From: Labilibaculum antarcticum
GTDB lineage: Bacteria > Bacteroidota > Bacteroidia > Bacteroidales > Marinifilaceae
Assembly (NCBI RefSeq): GCF_002356295.1
Contig: NZ_AP018042.1
Coordinates: 3,008,361-3,072,360, forward strand
Direction: 5' to 3'
Length of the DNA: 64,000 bases
Within the stretch, counting starts at the first letter, position 1, and each line of letters opens with the position of its first letter. The position numbers were made by a program, and so were the translations under genes. This document shows positions 36,901 to 45,500 of the stretch, one piece after another. The notes under the pieces are model-generated. The model did not search any database. It was not told the origin of the DNA and saw nothing but the letters and a program-made list of their open reading frames with translations.

Positions 36901-39900
36901 TGGCGGACAAGCTCCTCTACTTTGTTTTGAGGCCGAGAATTATGCATTTGAGGGAAGTGCGAGTCAATCCAGTTTGTATGGTAGTGGAATCGCTCCGCGT
37001 GCCGTAGATGGGAATATTAGTGGAGATTGGAGTGATAATTCGGTAACTCATACCCAAAATAATCTGCAAGAATGGTGGCAGGTTGACTTGGGTGCTCAAG
37101 AGAATGTGGATTATGTGAATATATATCGAAGAACAAATTGTTGTCCAGATCGTTTGCAGAATTTCTATGTGTTACTTTCAGATAATGATCTTCAAAGTGT
37201 TTCGCTTACTGATGCTTTACATGATCCGACAGTGGAGAGTTATTATGTGGTCGGTGATCCTAGCGATTTGAAACGGATTTTAACGTCAGGAAATACTTTT
37301 CGCTATGTGAAAATACAGCTAAGCGGCACTAATTACCTTTCATTGGCAGAAGTTGAGGTTATGGGCTGTACTTCTCAAACTAAGGCCAATATTAACATTT
37401 CTGCTGAATCTGGAAAATGTTCAGCTCAGGCCACATGGGATACGCCTTCTGCAATAGACAACTGTGGTACTGTAACCCTATCCTCTGATCACAATAGTGG
37501 AGATGATTTCCCTGTTGGAACAACAAAAGTTACTTATACGGCAACAGATGGCGCCAATGAGCTAACCTCCAGTTTTAATGTTATTGTAACTGATGATGAG
37601 GATCCTACAATTACCTGTCCTGGCAACCAAAATGCAAACTACACCAGTTCTTGTAATTATACTTTGCTCGATTATACGGATACTGGATTGGCAAGTGTGA
37701 GTGATAATTGCGATTCAGCTCCTGTTGTGACACAGAGTCCTGCTGCAGGAACTATTGTGGGTGTAAATACAACAATTACTTTAACAGCAACTGATGCCAG
37801 TAGTAATTCAAGTGACTGTTCGTTCGATGTTATCTTGTCTGATACAACAGATCCGGTAATACCAAAACTGGAAGACGTAACAGGTGAATGCTCAGCTACA
37901 GTAGTAGCGCCAACAACCGCAGATGCATGTGCCGGAACCATTACGGGAACAACATCAGATCCGTTGACTTATATCACTCAAGGTACCCATACAATTACTT
38001 GGAACTTTGACGATGGCAATGGAAATGATATTGATGTGACTCAAGATGTAGTTATTGCTGATGTCACAGATCCAACAATCATCTCTCCGGTTGATGTGAC
38101 AGCATTTGCAGATGCAGGTTTGTGTACAGCAAGTTCGGTAGTATTAGGAATGCCAAAAGTCGCAGATAATTGTATGTTTGCAAGTGGCGAAGAAGGATCA
38201 TTACCAACCGTGAATTTAGGTCTGGCAGGGGAATTTACAATTCTGTCAGAAACAGGCGTTACCAGTGTCTTTCAATCAAATATTACCGGAGATGTAGGTT
38301 CTGGTCCAATTGGAGGTACCTCAATTACCTTAGACTGTGCCGAAGTTGACGGAACAATATATTCAGTTGATGCTGCCGGCCCAAAACCATGTGCTGTAAC
38401 CAATGCCAGCAGGTTAGCCAAAGCCGTAGCTGATATGGCAGCTGCCTATACTGATGCTGCCGGACGTGTTAACCCTGATTTTTATAATTTCAGCGCAGGA
38501 ATAATTGGTGGCAAAACACTTACTCCTGGTCTTTACTCATTTACGACAGCAGTTACTATCCCAACAGATGTTACTATTGCGGGGGGGCCAAATGATATTT
38601 GGATATTCCAGATTGCTGGTACCCTTAATATGAGTTCAGCTGTAAAAATTATTTTAACAGGAGGTGCCCAGGCAAAAAATATCTTCTGGCAGACAGCCGG
38701 TGCAGTTACTTTAGGAACATACAGTCATTTTGAAGGAATCATTTTAGGGAAAACTAGTGTTGCTTTACAGACAGGCGCTTCAATCAATGGAAGATTTCTG
38801 TCTCAAACTGCAGTGACACTTGATCAGAACACAGTGAATTGTGCCAATGGAAGTGTCACAAGTGATGCGCCAGCAGTATTCCCAATCGGAATTACTACAG
38901 TAACCTGGACCGTGACAGACGCATCAGGAAATACAGCGACTTGTAAGCAAACAGTAACAGTAAGTGATAATGAAGCTCCAACAATAGCAGCACCAGTTGA
39001 TGTTGCCGTAGATTCAGATTTGGATAATTGTACAGCGAGTTCAGTTATGCTGGGAACACCCGTAACGGATGATAATTGTGGCATTAAGTCTGTTAAGAAT
39101 AATGCTCCAGTTACATTTCCGCTGGGAGAAACAATAGTGATTTGGACTGTAACGGATAATGTTGGTTTGAAAAATACGGCAACCCAGAAAGTGACTGTAA
39201 CAGATAAGGTTGAACCAATAGCGATTTGTCAGAATATCACCGTACAACTAGATGCAACGTGTAATGTGACGATCGCAGCAACAGACATAGATAATGGATC
39301 AAGTGATAATTGTGGTATCACCAGCATGAGCTTGAGTAAAACAACTTTTAGTTGTTATAATGTAGGAGCAAACAAAGTTACATTGACTGTAAAAGACGCA
39401 CATGGAAATACAGGTAATTGTGTAGCTCTTGTAACGATAGAAGATGAAATAAATCCAACAATCACATGTCCAGATGATGTAAAAGTATTTGTAGATGCAG
39501 GCTTGTGTACAGCAAGTTCTGTAGCATTAGGAACACCAATAATTGCAGATAATTGTGGCGAAGAAGAAGCATTGCCAACCGTAAATCTAGGTCTGGCAGG
39601 CGAATTTGCAATTCTGTCAAAAACAGGTATTACCAGTGTCTTTAAATCAACGATTACCGGAGATGTAGGTTCTGGTCCAATAACAGGTGCCGCAATGACC
39701 TTAAGCTGTCTCGAAGTTGCCGGAACAATATATTCTGTTGATGCTGCCGGACCGTCATGTGTTGTAACCGATGCCAGCAGGTTAGCCACGGCCGTAACTG
39801 ATATGCAAACTGCTTATGCTGATGCTGCAGGACGTGTTGGTCCTGATTTTTTGGATTTAGGCGCCGGAAATATTGGTGGCAAAACACTTACACGTGGTCT

Positions 39901-41008
39901 TTACAAATTTACGACTGCAGTTACTATCCCAACAGATGTTACTATTGCGGGGGGGCCAAAGGATATTTGGATATTCCAGATTGCGAGTACACTTGATATG
40001 AGTGCAAATGTGCGAGTTACTTTAACAGGAGGTGCCCAGGCAAAAAATATCTTTTGGCAGACAGCCGGTGCTGTTACTTTAGGAGCAGCCAGCCATTTTG
40101 AAGGAATCATTATGGGGAAAACTAGTGCTACTTTACAGACAGGTGCTTCAATCAATGGGATGTTGCTGGCTCAAACTGCCGTTACTATGGGTCAGAGCAC
40201 AGTGACAAATCCGGTAGTATTAGGAACACCAACAGCAGTAGATAATTGTACCATTGCAAGTATAAAAAATAATGGACCAGCTGTATTCCCAATCGGAACT
40301 ACTGAGGTAACCTGGACGGTAACAGACGGATCAGGAAATACAGCGACTTGTACGCAAAATGTTACGGTAACAGATGATAGTAAGCCAATACTCACAGATT
40401 GCCCAACTAATATAACAGTTGGTGCATGTAATAATACTGTAAATTGGATAGCACCTACTGTTACCGATAATTGTACTTTTGAATTAATAAGTACCCATCA
40501 ATCGGGAGATATTTTTACAGTTGGAACAACAACAACTGTTATTTATACTGCTACTGATAAGGCGGACAATATAGCTACTTGTAGTTTTGATATAACCGTA
40601 ACCGATGATGAAAAACCAATTCTAGAAAATTTAAAATCAATGTCCATAACGCTTTGTGCTGATGAGGGTACAAAGGGGGATACACCTCAAACAGCGAAAG
40701 TTGACGATTTAAGCTTATCAGAAGATAAGTATTCCGATAATTGTTCATCTGATGCGAATATGACAATAGAATACAGAATCAGATTTAAGGCTGATGAGAG
40801 TTCCACTTATGTTGAAATAGTGTCTTTTGGTAGTGATCCTGATGATATTGGACCTATAACAACTAGTGACCCTAGTGGATATGCATTTCCGGTAGGGATT
40901 TCTCAGGTTACCTATAAAGTGATGAATGAAGCCGGAAAAAGTAAACGTAAATCATTTTGGGTAACAGTTAATCCAAAACCACACCCAATAGGAATTTTCT
41001 TCGACTAA
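33986..41008 (+). CDS. Giant modular adhesin (about 2,340 residues) with two ice-binding-type domains; PxPxGI tail
   Basis: Start TTG 33986 (MTKHLHLKFF) is chosen because the homologous 42571 and 46232 genes begin the same way; the frame opens 7 codons earlier. Order: signal peptide (1-26); GEVED domain (about 104-236, WVDWNQDGDFND and GEVEDYTL); TIG/IPT domain (414-493); PKD-like; cadherin-like frame with a C-type lectin (710-876); HYR; F5/8C discoidin (981-1129, WWQVDLGAQENVDYV); several HYR domains. Two DUF3494 ice-binding domains follow (1406-1618 and 1863-2073; SVDAAGP, TPGLYSFTTAVTIP, NIFWQTAGAVTLG), each lodged in a HYR frame, then HYR-like domains. It ends NPKPHPIGIFFD. No T9SS domain was seen. 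The ligand set (glycans, surfaces, possibly ice) is inferred from families. Confidence 0.88.
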   Translation: MTKHLHLKFFFLFFFLCSLSGTLLGQTASVLHPTTPTSNDGSITINWPANGVKYVKINGIQKANNVLNFNGLDEGDYVLEYWRKSRSDWNKAGDETVTLVAAPYCLAKATNQYEYISRVQVGSIDKFSGWSGYSDYTSLLTDVNIGVGYSITITNGYYWSGDQYGIWVDWNQDGDFNDKDETISASSGSAVFIRTITPPSGATIGSTRMRIRINDGAVDACGDSFWGEVEDYTLNIVSPDSGSDPCTPAVGATAIWNENFNSLPIKGVATFDYGDLKRDEYPLSKSDWGLVGNNLSPYQISGSYEGVWLSEAIPISSYSDIKVSMDVGSWAINGNSLEDTGVQADYVRVYYIVGGVEYQFDTSWEFLGDISLGSKSCTTVPDGGMLQIRVVLMNTFTDELQYIDNIKVTGVRKPPEISSITSSACEKSNAEITIEGNYLDGATEVTVGGKAATIKSNTTDEIIVILPDDATTGKITVTIGGISVTSDGDLVINPLVGDAGIIAGDDVVLKGQTSVSYKVSSITNSDSYEWSYSGTGETINNNGNNEITIDFADDATSGDLTVSGVNSCGNGNSSALSITVNSGTTAAPEITARGDQSICADDNKQIFVVESIMVTSGTALVSMSVQISGGYVSGEDKLELFAGPDHIGDITSSWDETTGMLILTGSASTTDAQFQNAIKYVEFVSLTSPRTEGPRTFSITLEDANFLPESGHFYQFVSELDITWTDARDEAEKKTYYGLKGYLATLTSEEEAVFAGAKITGSGTIGAGWIGASDADGDEDGEWRWVTGPEGKKDGGKGLHFWQGRSSKNGGVPVNGEYSRWNTNTYKSEPNNSSDEYYAHITDPTHTENVEWGWNDLDNRGGSGQYQPKGYIVEYGGFTTDPKLSISASTTIMVGDTELPVIGGMPADIIITNCNQVVNWTEPTALDKCGAVTLTKDYDPGKAFPFGETVVTYTATNGAGRVPASFKVTVQDGGQAPLLCFEAENYAFEGSASQSSLYGSGIAPRAVDGNISGDWSDNSVTHTQNNLQEWWQVDLGAQENVDYVNIYRRTNCCPDRLQNFYVLLSDNDLQSVSLTDALHDPTVESYYVVGDPSDLKRILTSGNTFRYVKIQLSGTNYLSLAEVEVMGCTSQTKANINISAESGKCSAQATWDTPSAIDNCGTVTLSSDHNSGDDFPVGTTKVTYTATDGANELTSSFNVIVTDDEDPTITCPGNQNANYTSSCNYTLLDYTDTGLASVSDNCDSAPVVTQSPAAGTIVGVNTTITLTATDASSNSSDCSFDVILSDTTDPVIPKLEDVTGECSATVVAPTTADACAGTITGTTSDPLTYITQGTHTITWNFDDGNGNDIDVTQDVVIADVTDPTIISPVDVTAFADAGLCTASSVVLGMPKVADNCMFASGEEGSLPTVNLGLAGEFTILSETGVTSVFQSNITGDVGSGPIGGTSITLDCAEVDGTIYSVDAAGPKPCAVTNASRLAKAVADMAAAYTDAAGRVNPDFYNFSAGIIGGKTLTPGLYSFTTAVTIPTDVTIAGGPNDIWIFQIAGTLNMSSAVKIILTGGAQAKNIFWQTAGAVTLGTYSHFEGIILGKTSVALQTGASINGRFLSQTAVTLDQNTVNCANGSVTSDAPAVFPIGITTVTWTVTDASGNTATCKQTVTVSDNEAPTIAAPVDVAVDSDLDNCTASSVMLGTPVTDDNCGIKSVKNNAPVTFPLGETIVIWTVTDNVGLKNTATQKVTVTDKVEPIAICQNITVQLDATCNVTIAATDIDNGSSDNCGITSMSLSKTTFSCYNVGANKVTLTVKDAHGNTGNCVALVTIEDEINPTITCPDDVKVFVDAGLCTASSVALGTPIIADNCGEEEALPTVNLGLAGEFAILSKTGITSVFKSTITGDVGSGPITGAAMTLSCLEVAGTIYSVDAAGPSCVVTDASRLATAVTDMQTAYADAAGRVGPDFLDLGAGNIGGKTLTRGLYKFTTAVTIPTDVTIAGGPKDIWIFQIASTLDMSANVRVTLTGGAQAKNIFWQTAGAVTLGAASHFEGIIMGKTSATLQTGASINGMLLAQTAVTMGQSTVTNPVVLGTPTAVDNCTIASIKNNGPAVFPIGTTEVTWTVTDGSGNTATCTQNVTVTDDSKPILTDCPTNITVGACNNTVNWIAPTVTDNCTFELISTHQSGDIFTVGTTTTVIYTATDKADNIATCSFDITVTDDEKPILENLKSMSITLCADEGTKGDTPQTAKVDDLSLSEDKYSDNCSSDANMTIEYRIRFKADESSTYVEIVSFGSDPDDIGPITTSDPSGYAFPVGISQVTYKVMNEAGKSKRKSFWVTVNPKPHPIGIFFD

Positions 41009-41365
41009 GTACAAGCCTTCATTTTATAATTTGTATTTTTTACGAGCAAAAGCATTTATTAAGAACAATACAAGCCTTAGGTAGTTTACCTGAGGCTTTT
41101 TTTTATGATCCGTTCGTAAAAAACAAACAAACTTGACATACTGCTAGCTTGTCCTGACATGTATTTTATGGCTGTTGGTAGATGTTTTGATTATTTCATG
41201 TTTTGTGTTGAAGATAATATAGCTGTTGTTGCTATCTTTAAAAGGCTTTAATTCAGGCTTCTGTGTGGATCGGGTTTTTCAATATGAAATTTCTGTTTCT
41301 CATTCCCTTTTTAAGCCGGATTGGAATTATTACTCAAAAATGATCAACCCTACTAAAACACATAT
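41009..41365. repeat. Direct repeat, right copy (about 350 bp)
   Basis: This is the partner of 33126-33480, in the same orientation and about 7.9 kb away, with only scattered base differences visible by eye. It leads directly into the intact 41369 gene. Confidence 0.85.
41072..41105 (+). terminator. Rho-independent terminator of the giant adhesin gene
   Basis: The stem AAGCCTTAGGTA / ACCTGAGGCTT with a short loop is followed by eight T. Confidence 0.88.
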
Positions 41366-41368
41366 AAT

Positions 41369-41857
41369 ATGAGTATTGAAAATAGAATTAGTATTAAAGT
41401 AGATGGTGCAAAACGCGAAGCCATCGAAACAAATCTTAACGGATTAAAAACAGAATTAAGCACCTTGCTGATTGCTTTGTCGGCAGCTGAGAAAAAAGAT
41501 TTGCCCAAAATAGGCGAGCATTACATGGATTTTGTAGATCGTGCCTTCGAAGGAGCCGAAAAAAATCCTGAATTGGTGCCTCCCTATTTAAAACTCGACG
41601 AAGTTAAGGTAGATATGGAAGCATGGAAACTGCTTCATGCTATTGAGCGTGATCTTGAGCGTTTGGTAAGTCTTTTAGGCGATACCGCTACGCTGAGTGG
41701 CAGCGAGTCTTACTCCTCAATGTTGAGTTTTTACAATTTTTTAAAGCAGGCTGCAAAAGATGGTGTGCCAAATGCAAAACCCCTTTACAATAGCTTGAAA
41801 CACTATTTCCCGGGAACCGGAAATAAATCGAATGCAAATAAAACGGAAGAAGAATAG
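41369..41857 (+). CDS. Small cytosolic helical protein of a Bacteroidota hypothetical family
   Basis: This 162-residue protein without signal peptide or membrane segment is predicted all-helical. Features: an N-terminal MSIENRISIKVDGAKREAIE, a middle DLPKIGEHYMDFVDRAFEGA, and a C-terminal SYSSMLSFYNFLKQAAKDGVPNAKPLYNSLKHYF. I recall similar stand-alone proteins in other Bacteroidota without an assigned function. It is the only cytosolic gene within the surface locus. A dead copy sits at 33488. It is bracketed by the direct repeat upstream and a strong terminator plus the AAAGCTTT array downstream. A regulatory or chaperone role would be a guess. Confidence 0.75.
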   Translation: MSIENRISIKVDGAKREAIETNLNGLKTELSTLLIALSAAEKKDLPKIGEHYMDFVDRAFEGAEKNPELVPPYLKLDEVKVDMEAWKLLHAIERDLERLVSLLGDTATLSGSESYSSMLSFYNFLKQAAKDGVPNAKPLYNSLKHYFPGTGNKSNANKTEEE

Positions 41858-41882
41858 TTACTAACCAGGGGTGATGAATACA

Positions 41883-41926
41883 AAGAATGGTGAGAAAATT
41901 TATATTTTCTTGCCATTCTTTTTTTT
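41883..41926 (+). terminator. Terminator of the 41369 gene
   Basis: A long 17-bp stem (AAGAATGGTGAGAAAAT / ATTTTCTTGCCATTCTT, two non-Watson-Crick positions) with a TTAT loop is followed by eight T. Confidence 0.88.
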
Positions 41927-41956
41927 GGCAAAGACTCTAGTTTTGGTGAAATCATC

Positions 41957-42160
41957 AAAGCTTTGATAAAATCAGCAAGTGGTTTGAAGAAAACATCAAA
42001 GCTTTCATAAATTTACCAAAGCTTTCGTAAAATCAGAAAAGGCTTTGATGAAATGAGTAAAGCTTTCAAAAAAATACCAAAGCTTTTGCTGAAATGAGTA
42101 AAGCTTTACTGAAAGGATCAAATTCTTTACGATTTAGTCAAAGCTTTCTAAATCTCTTGA
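41957..42160. repeat. AAAGCTTT array, ten units at 20-21 bp spacing
   Basis: Units start at 41957, 41977, 41998, 42018, 42039, 42059, 42079, 42100, 42120 and 42140. Seven contain the exact palindrome AAAGCTTT and three are variants. The intervening sequence is A-rich (GATAAAATCAGC, GAAATGAGT types). The steps (20,21,20,21,20,20,21,20,20) place every palindrome on nearly the same face of the helix. The 20/21 mix rules out a maintained 7-codon repeat. It lies 410-610 bp before the 42571 gene; two units survive at 33578-33605 in the deleted copy. Confidence 0.9.
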
Positions 42161-42460
42161 GTTTTGCTCCCATTCAAAACTGTTTTCATAAAAAAAATAG
42201 ATGCCTTCCTCAATTAACGATGAAAAGCTCTTTTTACTTTCCCGCCTTATAGATATATTCGCCATCCTAAAAATGAAATTGCAATTTTAATGGTTTTTCC
42301 CTGTTGTGTTGCAAGTATATTTATTGATCAAGGAAATATATTCTTAGATTAAGCTTAATTTATTGCTGATTAAGTGCTTGTGAGGGTGGGTGTGTGACTG
42401 TTTTAGAATGACTAACTGCTTTAGTTTAGAAGGTAAGGTCGTGGTAATCCGTTTTTAACT

Positions 42461-42536
42461 AAAAAATAGCCAAACCCTTTTTAACAATTCGCGTATAGAT
42501 ATTTATATTTCCGAAAAATAGAGGCCTTTTTAATTT
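42461..42536 (+). promoter_or_regulatory. Shared leader block, copy 2
   Basis: AAAAAATAGCCAAACCCTTT is followed by TTAACAATTCGCGTATAG and TATATTTCCGAAAAATAG, the counterpart of 33875-33950 and 46125-46200. TATATTTC sits where the -7 box would be. Confidence 0.6.
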
Positions 42537-42570
42537 GAATAAGTACTTGTTGTACATTAAAACCATACTC

Positions 42571-45500
42571 TTGACGAAACATTTACACCTAAAGTTCTTT
42601 TACCTACTTTTCATTCTTTGTTCGCTGAGTGGTTCACTCTTGGCAAAGGATGTTAAAATGAATAGTAAATCTCCTGTTACTGTAAGTACTGGAGATTATT
42701 TTTATGATGATGGTAAGAACAATGATTATAGCAAAAATAAGGACTACACACTAGTTTTAAAGTCTGCTGCAGGAACTGTGATTCGAGTTACTTTTGAGAG
42801 TTTTGATATTGAAAGTCAGACTGATTGCAACTATGATTGGTTAAAAGTTTTTGATGAAGATGGTACGACCATGAGTTCTCTAAGAGGAAAATATTGCGGA
42901 TTAAGCAAACCTAGTCCTGTACTATCAACTGGGAGTGATTTGACATTTCAATTTCATTCAGATGGATCGGTTGAAAATTCAGGATGGAAAGCAGTAATTG
43001 AGGTTTTGGATCCAAATGTTTCAACTGTTCCAACTGTTGCTGATTGTTTAGGTGCGAAAACAATTTGTAATTCTTTTTATGATGAGCCATCTCCAGAAAT
43101 AGAGGGGCAAGGTAATGTAACTAACGAACTTCCTACTGGTGATTGTATTCCTGATGAAAAAAATGGAATTTGGTATGCATTTTCACCGCAGAATGATATT
43201 GATGCTGAACTAAAATTTTCTATTACCCCAAGCAATAGTAAAGATGATTATGATTGGGTGATTTTTGATGTTACTGATGTTACATGTGAAGATTTATCTA
43301 GCATTGATATTTCTACCAGTGATGTGTTTATTAGTGGAAATACTTATGGTGCGAATAACAATAATGAGACTGGAGCAGACTCAGATCAGGGAAGTGGGAA
43401 TTGTAATGGCCCGGGAACAAGTAATGGCCCAAAGTGGAATGCTGATATTCCTGTAAAGCCAAACCGAAATTATGTTTTGTATGTATCGAATTGGTCTGAA
43501 AGTAATAGAGGATATACAATTAACTTTAATGAGGGAGGAACAGCGATAATTTATGACGACGTACTGCCTGATTTAGATGGAGTTGTGCAGGCTTGTTATG
43601 GGGAAGATAAATTGAAGGTAGAGTTTTCAGAGATAATTCCTTGTGGAAGTCTTAATAAAAACGATATTACTGTTCAAATTGGAGGTGTGGCATATGGTGT
43701 TGCGGATATTTCTTCTTCGAATTGTGATTTAGGAGGTGTTGGCAGTAATAGTTATATTATTTTTTTAGATGAAATTATTGCTGACTCAGGGCTAGCAGAG
43801 ATTAAGATAACGGCTGCAGGTATTATGGATATGTGCGGGAATGTGAATGATGAGGAAAGCACCTTGACTTTTACTGTATCTGAACTAACAGCATCGCTGT
43901 CAGTTGATAAAAATCCTGCTTGCGCCGATGATGATATTGTTATTACAGCTAATGCTAGTGGAGGAACGGGTGTTTATACATACGAGTTCTTCTTGAATAA
44001 TACGCTACTTGTGAGCAATGCTCAGTATAGTATTACTGACAATCAATTGTCTTCAAAAGTATTTGTTGATGGAGATAAAGTTAAGGTGGAAGTATTAAAT
44101 GAGAATGCTTGTTCTACTACCAGTATGGAAATAAATGTGGTAATTAGTTCTTTGCCAGCAGCGCCCACAGGGGCGGGAGCTCAATCTTTATGTAGTACTA
44201 GTACTAGTACTGTGGCTGATTTAAGTGCAATACCACCATCAGGAAGTACTGTTAATTGGTATCCTGCAGTTACAGGAGGAACTGTTTTAGCTAATACTGA
44301 AGTTTTGGTTAATGGAACAACTTACTATGCCGAATCAGAAAATATCGCAACGGGCTGTTTGAGTTCAAGTCGATTAGGTGTTGGTGTTGCTGCTTCAGAG
44401 CCTGTAATTAATATTGTTACCGCAGCAAATACAACTTGTGTAACATCTATCGATGGACAAATTGTGGTGAATGATATTACAATTGGTTCAGGAGCTGTTG
44501 AATATAGTATTGATGGCGCAAATTGGCAAGCCTCAAATATTTTTACTGGATTATCTGCAGGTAATTACGATGTGAAAATTAGAGCAAAAATAGGCGTAGG
44601 GTATTGTGAATCTGCCTCTAAATCAGTTTCCGTTGACAATCCTACTGCAATAACGATTAGTCAAAGCAATTTAATAGATGCAACTTGTTCTGCAAATACG
44701 GATGGAGAAATAAATATAAATGTGAGTGGTGGAGATCAAGTGATGTCGTTCGATGGGACTGATAGTTATATTGCCTTGGATTTGAATTACAATTCAACCA
44801 CAGCAATTCCCGAAATGACTGTTGCAGCCTGGGTTAAAGTTGGTCCGGCTTCCGGAGGTGGAGGTTGGTCAATATTGGATTTTGACAGATCTGAATATTT
44901 CAATTTTACAATTGGCGGTATAAATGCTTCTGATGTTTATCATGTTTCATTCAATACTCGTTCCCCAAGTGGGAATATACACGATTTTAATTCGTTAAGT
45001 ACGATAGGTGATGATCAATGGCATTTTGTTGTAGGCGTTTACGATGGTACTGATAAATATATTTACATTGATGGAGAATTAGATTCTTCTACTGCTAATC
45101 CTCATTCAGGGAGTGCTTTAGGTTCTTCGAATACTCGTTATGCATTTATTGGTACTGGTTCTGAAGCTTCTACTTTTGATGGTGCTAAAAATGGAGGTCG
45201 GATCTTTGATGGCAATATTGCTGATGTTTGGTACTTCGAGAGTTCAATAACTAGCACGGATGAATTAAAGGGTTTGAGTCAGGGAACAATCCCGGGAGGA
45301 CACACAGCAAAAGGGCATTGGAGATTAAATGATATAAGTAATGGCTTTATTTCCAACCTGGTGAATTCAGATTCTTATGGGCAAGTGTTTGGTATGGATG
45401 CCTCAAATATTACTGCAGCGAACTTGTATACATTCTCATGTACAAAAGATGGAGCCTCTTTTAGCCTAGATGGAAATATTTCTGAAGAGGATAGCAATAA

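Noticed and set aside
39355-39789. Antisense 144-codon ORF within the giant adhesin
   Set aside because: It is a shadow of the ice-binding coding sequence; several similar antisense frames occur where codons are Thr/Val/Gly-rich.
41957-42160. Array as a heptad-coding repeat
   Set aside because: Unit lengths alternate between 20 and 21 bp and stop codons occur in all frames, so no coiled-coil frame is maintained.
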